From positions 1 through 64,000 of the forward strand of contig RAZA01000004.1 of NCBI GenBank assembly GCA_003612485.1: a stretch of 64,000 bases of DNA, written 5' to 3'. The notes beneath the pieces were generated by a model, which saw only the letters and a list, made by a program, of their open reading frames with translations, did not search any database and was not told the DNA's origin. This stretch comes from a bacterium D16-50. Lineage in GTDB: Bacteria; Bacillota; Clostridia; Lachnospirales; Lachnospiraceae. The stretch's first letter is position 1; each line of letters starts with the position of its first letter. Positions 1 to 6,274 of this stretch are shown piece by piece. The translations under genes were made by a program, and so were the position numbers.

Positions 1-99
1 CAATTTTTTGGCACAAAATATGCTGTATTAAGTTTTTACGTGGCTTAACTGAACTTAATCAGCAGACACTAATTATAAATCATTGTTTTTGAGGATTGG

Positions 100-705
100 A
101 TGGATATAAATGTCAGACTTGAAGAAGAAAAGGATTATAGAAGAGTAGAGGAAATAACAAGAGCCGCATTCGGCTATTCCGATAGAATCAAGCGAGGCCA
201 GATTGACTGCCCTTACGAGCAATGGATGGTTCATGAGTTAAGGCGTCGTGATGGAATTATGGCATTAAGTCTAGTCGCTGAACTAGAAAATGGCATTATT
301 GTTGGACACATTATTTGCAGTGATGCTGTTGTTAAAAAGGAGACTCAAGAACTTCCTGTCCTAAACTTTGGCCCTTTAAGTGTGTTGCCTGAATATCAGC
401 GTAAAGGCGTTGGAAAAAGACTTGTTCAAGCAATGATAGAACAAGCGAAAAGGTTAGACTATGGCGCTATTTTGTTTTTTGGCAGACCGGAGTACTATCC
501 GCAGTTTGGCTTTAAACAAGCGGTATTTTATGGAATATCGGATTCAGAGGGTTATAATTATCCAGCATTTATGGCTATGGAACTGAAAGAGGGATATTTG
601 AAAGATTTTCGTGGAGGAAAATATTTTGAATCGGATATTTATAATGATGAGCTTAATCGTGAAACAGTGAGAGCTTTTGATAAAGTGTTTATACTTGATA
701 AATAA
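100..705 (+). CDS. GNAT-family N-acetyltransferase
   Basis: This 201-residue protein has the GNAT fold layout. It starts with a short beta/alpha segment around an EITRAAFGY stretch, has a central strand (LPVLNFGPLSV, about residues 85-95), and then the acetyl-CoA pyrophosphate-binding loop EYQRKGVGKRL. A late FFGRPEYYPQFGF motif is typical of the YhbS-like GNAT group. It probably moves an acetyl group from acetyl-CoA to a small-molecule or protein amine, but the substrate cannot be read from the sequence. The ATG at 100 follows a GAGG six bases upstream. It is the first of several small stress or detoxification genes in an AT-rich stretch and has no clear operon partner. The 99 bases before it show no gene. 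Confidence 0.85.
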   Translation: MDINVRLEEEKDYRRVEEITRAAFGYSDRIKRGQIDCPYEQWMVHELRRRDGIMALSLVAELENGIIVGHIICSDAVVKKETQELPVLNFGPLSVLPEYQRKGVGKRLVQAMIEQAKRLDYGAILFFGRPEYYPQFGFKQAVFYGISDSEGYNYPAFMAMELKEGYLKDFRGGKYFESDIYNDELNRETVRAFDKVFILDK

Positions 706-746
706 CAAATGCCACGAGTTGCGGAATAACATCTAACATTAATTTG

Positions 747-776
747 TTGGAAATGAGGCATACTTGATATTATAAA
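747..776 (+). promoter_or_regulatory. Putative sigma-A promoter for the Nudix gene
   Basis: TTGGAA at 747-752 and TATAAA at 771-776 are separated by 18 bases. The leader downstream contains a small stem-loop (ATTATCG at 805-811 with CGATAAT at 828-834). Spacing and -10 fit a housekeeping promoter, but the -35 is only partly consensus. Confidence 0.4.
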
Positions 777-923
777 ACAGTTCTGTGCATATAAGGGAGT
801 GGAGATTATCGAAGGGCGGCTTATAGCCGATAATTTGAATCATGGAAAAGAATTTTTTGAAATGCAGTTCTTTTGCCGGTATCAAGTGTTTTGAAGCAGC
901 AAAGAAACGAGGATATCTATAAA

Positions 924-1433
924 ATGAATGAAACTCATATGATAAAAGAAATATTTGCAATACCATGCGTCGGGGCAATCATAGAACAAGTGATAGGCAA
1001 TGAAAAATATATTTTAGTTCAAACAAGACAAAAGGAAGATGGAAATGAAACGAACGGTATGATAGAAATTCCGGCTGGAAAAATTAGAGAATATGAAAAC
1101 ATATTTTCAGCATTACGAAGAGAGATTTGGGAAGAAACCGGTCTGAAAATAACGAAAATACAGGGGGAAGATTTATCAGCATATACACAAATAGGTAATG
1201 TTTCAACCTTTTCCTTTCAGCCTTTTTGCATCACACAGAATTTATCTGGTGCATACTCAATTATTTTAAATACGTTTCTTTGTGAAGCAGAGGGTAAATT
1301 AATTGAATCTACAAATGAGACAGAAGATGTTCATTGGGTAAAAGCTGTAGAATTAAGACAACTGCTGGACAAAAATCCTGAAAAAATATTTTTTATGCAT
1401 ATCAATGCATTAAAGAAGTATTTTGATATGTGA
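924..1433 (+). CDS. Nudix hydrolase
   Basis: A 169-residue protein with a complete Nudix box: a Gly (in IPAGKIREYE), five residues, a Glu, seven residues, then REIWEETGL, matching G-x5-E-x7-R-E-U-x-E-E-x-G-U. Such enzymes hydrolyse nucleoside diphosphates linked to another moiety, using Mg2+ held by the box glutamates. The APGxG-like lead-in and overall length resemble ADP-ribose pyrophosphatase-type Nudix proteins, but the substrate is an inference. An upstream in-frame TTG at 873 would add 17 residues. ATG 924 is preferred because ACGAGGA lies about ten bases upstream and the family normally starts close to this point. A second, broken Nudix gene follows directly. Confidence 0.85.
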   Translation: MNETHMIKEIFAIPCVGAIIEQVIGNEKYILVQTRQKEDGNETNGMIEIPAGKIREYENIFSALRREIWEETGLKITKIQGEDLSAYTQIGNVSTFSFQPFCITQNLSGAYSIILNTFLCEAEGKLIESTNETEDVHWVKAVELRQLLDKNPEKIFFMHINALKKYFDM

Positions 1434-1459
1434 AAAGACATTTGACAGAAGGCTGTTGC

Positions 1460-1656
1460 ATGGAATTCATTGATATTCACATTGATATTTACGACGATTT
1501 AGGGCAAAAAGTGGCCAAAGTGAAGATAAGGAAGAAGCACATAGAAAAGCGCTTGTTCATAGAGGTATTTGTGTGTGGATTATGAATTCTAAGCGAGTAT
1601 TAATGTTGCAAACAGGGAGCAGCCATGTTCTGTCTCCCGATATGTTGGATATGTGA
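1460..1656 (+). pseudogene. Broken Nudix-like hydrolase (N-terminal relic)
   Basis: From ATG 1460 the reading frame gives MEFIDIHIDIYDDLGQKVAK, the usual opening of the Nudix group related to isopentenyl-diphosphate isomerase (xxDIYDxxG). The sense then passes to another frame, where EEAHRKALVHRGICVWIMNS reads well and continues to VLMLQTGSSHVLSPDMLDM before TGA at 1654. The two parts together match the first 60 or so residues of that family, so a frameshift has separated them. The Nudix box itself is missing. The call rests on recognising the opening motifs (HRKxLVHR, VWIxN). It is a gene relic next to an intact but different Nudix gene. Confidence 0.55.
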
Positions 1657-1740
1657 ATGGAATGTTTGTTAAAAATTCCTTTAGTGATATAAAAAAGTGT
1701 GTGCGCAGGATCATGTTCTATAAAAGCATCATCAAATATC

Positions 1741-1791
1741 TTGACAAACATACCAACAGTATGGTAGCATAGGTACATACCGGAAGTATGT
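1741..1791 (+). promoter_or_regulatory. tetR promoter with two palindromic operator-like sites
   Basis: TTGACA at 1741-1746 and TAGCAT at 1765-1770 are 18 bases apart. A near-palindrome ACATAC-CAACA-GTATGG (1748-1764) fills the spacer, and a perfect one, ACATAC-CGGAA-GTATGT (1775-1791), lies just after the -10. The centres are 27 bases apart. Two copies of one palindrome over a promoter, just upstream of a TetR gene, indicate autoregulation. The binding itself is inferred. Confidence 0.65.
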
Positions 1792-1809
1792 TAATGGGGT
1801 GAGAAAAAC

Positions 1810-2466
1810 ATGGCAAGAAATAGGCATCCAGAAGAAACGGTTAATTTAATATTAGGTGTTGCTTTCCGCCTATTTATGGAAAAGGGGTATGAGCATACTT
1901 CCATTCAGGATATTATAAATAATTTAGGCGGTCTTAGCAAAGGTGCCATCTATCATCATTTTAAGTCAAAGGAAGATATTTTGGTTGCTGTTATAGATAG
2001 GATGACGGCTGAATCTAATGAGATGCTTGCAGACATTCGTGACAGTTCTGGCCTTAGCGGAGAGGAAAAACTGAAAAAAATTTTTCGGGAATCAATCAGC
2101 CGATCAGTACAGAACGATATTTTTACAGTGGCTCCGGATTTTCGTGATAACCCGAAGCTTCTTTTCAGCCTTTTGCATGATACCATAGATAATGCAGCGC
2201 CAAACTATATTTTACCGATTATCAGGCAGGGTATTTCAGACGGCTCTATCAAAACGGATTACCCGGAGCAACTGGCAGAATTGATTTTGCTTGCAGCAAA
2301 TGCCTGGCTGAATCCTATGATATTTGATAGTACTGAGGAAGAATCCCGCCGTAAGTTTATGGTATTCAGACAGATGCTGCAAGGCTTTGGTTTGGATATT
2401 GTAGATAACGAAATGTTAGAGAGAGTGGGGGAGCTGGCATCTATCTTTCAAAAGAACAAGCAATGA
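1810..2466 (+). CDS. TetR/AcrR-family transcriptional regulator
   Basis: A 218-residue protein with a TetR DNA-binding domain in the first 50 residues: a helix, then the helix-turn-helix with HTSIQDIINNLGGLSKGAIYHHF and KSKEDILVAVIDRM. The remaining helical part would bind an inducer and dimerise. The residues of the recognition helix (SKGAIYHHF) are canonical for the family. It is preceded by two copies of a palindrome that it probably binds, and followed, after a promoter and an ABC-ATPase relic, by an MFS exporter in the same direction. The likely job is to repress itself and an efflux function until a toxic ligand is present. The ligand is unknown. Confidence 0.9.
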   Translation: MARNRHPEETVNLILGVAFRLFMEKGYEHTSIQDIINNLGGLSKGAIYHHFKSKEDILVAVIDRMTAESNEMLADIRDSSGLSGEEKLKKIFRESISRSVQNDIFTVAPDFRDNPKLLFSLLHDTIDNAAPNYILPIIRQGISDGSIKTDYPEQLAELILLAANAWLNPMIFDSTEEESRRKFMVFRQMLQGFGLDIVDNEMLERVGELASIFQKNKQ

Positions 2467-2512
2467 ATAAGTAATAAACAAGCAATAGAAAGCATAATCT
2501 GCGAATTTTTTA

Positions 2513-2549
2513 TTGCCATGAATAAATTTCTGCCCTATATAATGGGCAG
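2513..2549 (+). promoter_or_regulatory. Putative promoter with overlapping CTGCCC/GGGCAG palindrome
   Basis: TTGCCA at 2513-2518 is followed after 17 bases by TATATAAT (2536-2543). The -10 sits exactly between the arms CTGCCC (2530-2535) and GGGCAG (2544-2549). This could be an operator or a weak terminator for the tetR gene, since ATCTATTTT follows. A further imperfect palindrome, TACCGGCGCGCGGTA, lies at 2571-2585. It likely serves the MFS gene downstream. Confidence 0.45.
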
Positions 2550-2601
2550 ATCTATTTTGAGACTAATACATACCGGCGCGCGGTATTAAAAAGGAGGCAT
2601 T

Positions 2602-2679
2602 ATGAAAACCATTGTAGATGTAAATTCTGCTTAGAAAAGCTACGAATTAACACAAGTAATAAATCATTATAATTGCTGA
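2602..2679 (+). pseudogene. Relic of an ABC-transporter ATPase N-terminus (or leader peptide)
   Basis: A perfect AAGGAGG (2590-2596) precedes ATG 2602, which reads MKTIVDVNSA and then TAG. Read through the stop, the frame continues KSYELTQVINHYNC before TGA at 2677. MKTIVDVNS-x-x-KSYEL is the standard opening of ABC exporter ATPases, often found next to TetR genes. The piece therefore looks like the stump of a lost ABC-ATPase gene that kept its ribosome binding site. The alternative is a 10-residue leader peptide that attenuates the MFS gene; the in-frame match after the stop argues for a relic. Confidence 0.45.
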
Positions 2680-2730
2680 TTTCATATATCATGTTCTGGC
2701 AGACAGAATAGAAAAATGGAGGTTTAAGGA

Positions 2731-3978
2731 ATGAATCAAAAACTATTTTCAAAGGATTTTACGTTAGTTGTCATCGGTCAGATTATCTCTTTGTTTGGAA
2801 ATGCAACCATAAGATTTGCATTACCGCTATACTTATTGAATTTGACGGGCTCGTCCGCACTTTATGGAACTGTTACAGCGTGCGCTTTTATTCCTGCCAT
2901 TCTGCTGTCACCGATTGGCGGCATTGTTGCAGACAGGGTTAATAAAAGAAATATTATGGTAATACTGGATTTTTTTACGGCGGCAGTTATCTTGGCCTTT
3001 TCCCTGCTTATGAATGAAGTGAATTTCATTCTCCTTTTGACAGTTACATTGTGCATTTTGTATGGCATTGCGGGTGCATATCAGCCGTCCGTGCAGGCAA
3101 GTATCCCTGCGCTTACCAATCAGGATAATTTTATGGCGGCAAATTCTATTATCAATACAATCAGCTCGTTTGCATCTTTGATAGGGCCTGTACTTGGAGG
3201 TATTTTATACAGTGCATATGGACTAAAGCCTATATTGTGGGTTTGCACGGTATGCTTTATTGTTTCGGCGGTTATGGAAATCTTCATTAAAATACCGTTC
3301 CAGAAACAAACCTCAGGCGGTGGTATATTAAAGACGGTCAGAACCGATTTTGCAGAGAGCATCCGCTTTATCCGAAAGGAGAAGCCTATGATCGGAAAAG
3401 CCGTTCTTGTAATCTGCGGAATTAATTTGTTTCTCTCGGCAATGATTATTGTCGCGCTTCCATATCTGATAACAGAGGTATTAAATTTAGATGCTTCCGA
3501 GGCGAACAGACTATATGGTTTTGCACAGGGAGCATTGGCGGCAGGCGGGCTGGCAGGGGGTATCGGAGCAGGCATTTTTGCAAACAAACTGGCGATTTAT
3601 AAATCGGGCAATCTCTTAATCGTTTGTGCGTTATGCGTGTTTCCGATCAGTGTTTCATTGATACTGTTTTCAGCTGCAATCATAAATTATGTTGTCATAA
3701 CCGTATGCTGCTTTGCCATTATGGTGTGTTCAACGATTTTTACCGTGCAGATGCTGTCCTTTATGCAAACAGAAACCCCGCAAAATTTAATTGGAAAGGT
3801 AATTGCTGTCATTCTTACCGTTTCCATGTGCGCGCAGCCATTGGGCAATGCGCTCTACGGTGTCCTATTTGAAATCTGTAAAGGATTTGAATATGCTGTT
3901 GTTTTGTTTTCGGGTATTGTGTCGCTTATGATTGCCATTAGCGCAAAAAATATTTTCAAAAGATTTTCGGCAGACTAA
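2731..3978 (+). CDS. MFS transporter, probable drug exporter (DHA3/Mef-like)
   Basis: A 415-residue membrane protein with about 12 hydrophobic segments. Motif A of the major facilitator superfamily is present between TM2 and TM3 as GGIVADRVNKRNIM, and ASLIGPVLGG in TM5 resembles the antiporter motif C region. Length and motifs fit the MFS_3 (DHA3) group that includes macrolide exporters, driven by the proton gradient. GGAGG lies in the 15 bases before ATG 2731. Its position after a TetR gene and a palindrome-bearing promoter suggests induction by the exported compound. The substrate cannot be assigned, and many DHA3 homologues in Clostridia are not proven resistance genes. Confidence 0.85.
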   Translation: MNQKLFSKDFTLVVIGQIISLFGNATIRFALPLYLLNLTGSSALYGTVTACAFIPAILLSPIGGIVADRVNKRNIMVILDFFTAAVILAFSLLMNEVNFILLLTVTLCILYGIAGAYQPSVQASIPALTNQDNFMAANSIINTISSFASLIGPVLGGILYSAYGLKPILWVCTVCFIVSAVMEIFIKIPFQKQTSGGGILKTVRTDFAESIRFIRKEKPMIGKAVLVICGINLFLSAMIIVALPYLITEVLNLDASEANRLYGFAQGALAAGGLAGGIGAGIFANKLAIYKSGNLLIVCALCVFPISVSLILFSAAIINYVVITVCCFAIMVCSTIFTVQMLSFMQTETPQNLIGKVIAVILTVSMCAQPLGNALYGVLFEICKGFEYAVVLFSGIVSLMIAISAKNIFKRFSAD

Positions 3979-4318
3979 AATGAATGGCAGGGATGTAAGG
4001 AAATGCAAAATCTGACAGACTGGGCTGGCCTATCCGGAGCAGATAAAAGAAAATAATATAATCTGCAATCTGACCGGGAAGTATAAGCTGATAAAGCCAG
4101 ACTGCAGGGAGGGGGCGTGGCGGCTGTCATGCCCTATTTTTATGGTGGTGTGTGAGGGGAGCGCCGGCACCTGCAATGAGGACGGTAAAACTATTGCATT
4201 GAATGCGCCTCTGCAATTCGCAAGAAATGATAATACAGATAGGACAAGCCGATGTATAATAGAGTTGGGCGCAAGCTGAGCAACTTGGGCAGTTGGGAAC
4301 CATGAAAGAAGGTAAACA
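3979..4318 (+). other. 340-base intergenic region with a long start-less open frame
   Basis: No convincing gene is present. The frame from 4016 (after TGA at 4013) stays open for 87 codons to TGA at 4277 and includes PEQIKENNIICNLTGKYKLI, which reads like protein, but it lacks a start codon and binding site. It may be a relic of a lost gene. TATAAT at 4255-4260, with no good -35, could serve the araC-type gene at 4319. Confidence 0.3.
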
Positions 4319-5209
4319 ATGAATAATCTGCAACTGATAGAAAAGGTATTATATTACATTGATGAGTATATATATGAGGAACTGACCTATGAACGTCTGG
4401 CAGAGGTGTTCGGGTACTCCGCCTTCCACTTCCACAAGATCTTTACATCAGTGACAGAATTAAGCATAACGGAGTATATCCGGAAGCGCCGTCTCACCAT
4501 GGCGCATAAAAAACTATGTGAGACAACAGAGACCGCTGCAGATATTTGCTACAGTGTTGGCTTTAACAGTATTCAGACCTTTAACCGAGTGTTTAAGGAT
4601 ACCTTCGGAATGCAGCCCCTTGTGGCAAGGGAAAAGCAGGCAAAGATAACATACCGCAGTGTAGAAGAAATCGTTATAGGGTATTTAAAACATGTTGCGA
4701 TAGAGGGTGTGTTTTCGACAGAACCACGTTTTGAAGAAAAGGAAGAATTTGTAATTGCCGGGTATCGAAAGCACACAAGAGAGGGCTTTGATGTCATAGG
4801 AGAGTCGTGGTTTGATCTAAAGAGCAATCTGGATGCCATTGAGAGAAAAAATGCACATACTATGTATGGTTTTGAAGATTATTCGGAGGAATTCTGTTCT
4901 GAACCATTAGCGTTTTATTATATGGCTGGAGTGGAAGTGGACATGAATGCAACCCTTCCGGAAGGCGTCTATCGCAAGGTGGTGCCAAAAGCAAAGTATG
5001 CAGTTTTTACAGTGAATGGCAATAATGCCAGAGGTGAAATATGGAAAGCGTTCCGTTATATTTATTTTGTGTGGCTGCCAAACTCGGAATACTGTATTGA
5101 TGGCAATACAGCATTTGACTTTGAATATTATGATGAGCGCTGGGATTGTCAGCTTGGAGCAGCACAAATGGAAATCTATATACCGGTGAAGAAAATGGGG
5201 GAAAGATGA
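4319..5209 (+). CDS. AraC-family regulator with GyrI-like effector domain
   Basis: A 296-residue protein with the two AraC helix-turn-helix motifs at the N-terminus (about residues 8-105; YERLAEVFGYSAFHFHKIF and DICYSVGFNSIQTFNRVFKD). A GyrI-like small-molecule-binding domain follows from about 135 to 292 (FVIAGYRKHTREG at the start, WDCQLGAAQMEIYIPV at the end). This order, AraC HTH first and GyrI second, is that of Rob/TipA-like drug-sensing activators. The stop codon overlaps the start of the next gene (ATGA at 5206-5209), so it is translationally coupled to the beta-lactamase-like hydrolase. It probably senses a toxic organic compound and activates this operon. The inducer is not known. 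Confidence 0.88.
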   Translation: MNNLQLIEKVLYYIDEYIYEELTYERLAEVFGYSAFHFHKIFTSVTELSITEYIRKRRLTMAHKKLCETTETAADICYSVGFNSIQTFNRVFKDTFGMQPLVAREKQAKITYRSVEEIVIGYLKHVAIEGVFSTEPRFEEKEEFVIAGYRKHTREGFDVIGESWFDLKSNLDAIERKNAHTMYGFEDYSEEFCSEPLAFYYMAGVEVDMNATLPEGVYRKVVPKAKYAVFTVNGNNARGEIWKAFRYIYFVWLPNSEYCIDGNTAFDFEYYDERWDCQLGAAQMEIYIPVKKMGER

Positions 5210-6150
5210 AGAAGCCGCTCAATCGGATAGAAGAATATATACATGAAATGAGATATAAGAACATTGACAATATTTTGATTACGAAAAACGGACAGACTGT
5301 TTATTTGAAGAATTTTAATAAAGAGTTTGAGGGAAAAAAGCATCCCATTGCCTCTGTTGTAAAGAGTATTATTTCTCTGGGAACGGGAATTGCTGTCGAC
5401 AGGGGATATGTGAGACTGGACGACTGTATTTGCGAATACTTGGGAGAGGCTTTCCGTTGTACGACAGAAAAGGCGCATAGAAAAATTACAATAAGGGATC
5501 TATTGACGCTTTCCTCCGGAATCTATTGGCAGTTCGGGATTCATGCAAGTCAGCCGCTTTGGTCGGCCGTGGAAACCGAGGAGGATTGGGCGCGGGCAAT
5601 CTTAGAGCTTCCCAGTGCATATACGCCGGGAACAAGATTCTATTATAAAGATGCGGATGTCTATCTGCTGACGCAGGTACTGCAGAAGGCGACAGGGCAA
5701 TCCATCCGGCATTTTATTTCCGAGAACCTATATCAGCCGCTTGGAATTGCATTGGCTGGGACTGATAATGATTTTGGAATTAGAAACAATCATATGGGCG
5801 ACATTGGTATGCTGACAGCACAGGAGATGGCGAAGATAGGAAATTTATGTTCAAACCGAGGAGAATATCAAGGACAACGAATCATAAGCGAAGCGTATCT
5901 GAAGATGGCAACAGCTAAACAGATTGATACCAATGAGTTTGTAAAGTATTTTGGAATGCGGGAGTATGGTTTTTTGTGGTGGATTCATGAGGATGCATAT
6001 TTTGCCAGAGGCTTTGGAGGAAATGAGATAGGGGTTTTTCCCAAGTACGGGCTTGTCGTGGTGATTCAGGCGACGGCGAAAAAAGTATCAAAAGAATATT
6101 TAGATGTGATATATCATGTGATATTAAAAGAAGAATCATTGATATCCTAG
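5206..6150 (+). CDS. Serine beta-lactamase-like hydrolase (class C/PBP-like)
   Basis: A 314-residue member of the beta-lactamase/transpeptidase superfamily (Pfam Beta-lactamase). The nucleophile motif S-x-x-K is SVVK at residues 50-53, followed by the typical GTGIAVDRGYVRLDD helix. The second motif reads YKD in FYYKDADVYLL, where class C enzymes have Y-A-N, and the KTG position is occupied by a Gly-rich RGFGGNE segment. It is therefore more likely an esterase or peptidase-like relative than a true beta-lactamase. No signal peptide is visible, so it should be cytoplasmic, which also argues against a classical beta-lactamase. ATG 5206 overlaps the upstream stop codon. A later gene start is only 125 bases beyond its stop, across a tandem repeat. 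Confidence 0.85.
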   Translation: MKKPLNRIEEYIHEMRYKNIDNILITKNGQTVYLKNFNKEFEGKKHPIASVVKSIISLGTGIAVDRGYVRLDDCICEYLGEAFRCTTEKAHRKITIRDLLTLSSGIYWQFGIHASQPLWSAVETEEDWARAILELPSAYTPGTRFYYKDADVYLLTQVLQKATGQSIRHFISENLYQPLGIALAGTDNDFGIRNNHMGDIGMLTAQEMAKIGNLCSNRGEYQGQRIISEAYLKMATAKQIDTNEFVKYFGMREYGFLWWIHEDAYFARGFGGNEIGVFPKYGLVVVIQATAKKVSKEYLDVIYHVILKEESLIS

Positions 6151-6274
6151 GACAAAGGAGAAGGGCAATAGGACAAAGAAGAACAGTAATAAGACAAAGG
6201 AGAACAGTAATAGGACAAAGAAGAACAGTAATAAGACAGAGGAGAACGGTAATAGGACAAAGGAGAACGGTAAT
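6149..6274 (+). repeat. Six tandem 21-bp repeats carrying Shine-Dalgarno-like motifs
   Basis: Six head-to-tail 21-base units fill the gap between the hydrolase stop codon and the UvrA-like start: 6149-6169, 6170-6190, 6191-6211, 6212-6232, 6233-6253 and 6254-6274. Each begins ARGACARAGRAGAA and ends in GGCAAT, AGTAAT or GGTAAT. AAGGAG or a one-base variant occurs in every unit, and the last one sits nine bases before TTG 6275. Since 21 is divisible by three, the array is open in the frame of the downstream gene (reading RTKENSN-type heptads), but no start codon lies inside it. Confidence 0.95.

Noticed and set aside
799..894. 31-codon open frame from GTG (VEIIEGRLIADN...) before the Nudix gene
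   Set aside because: Protein-like, but very short, without a proper binding site, and overlapping a stem-loop; it is not enough to call a gene or a relic.
5206..6150. True secreted beta-lactamase
   Set aside because: No signal peptide, altered YxN and KTG motifs; kept as a beta-lactamase-like hydrolase.
6149..6274. CRISPR array
   Set aside because: The 21-bp units are directly adjacent, with no spacers between them and no cas genes nearby.
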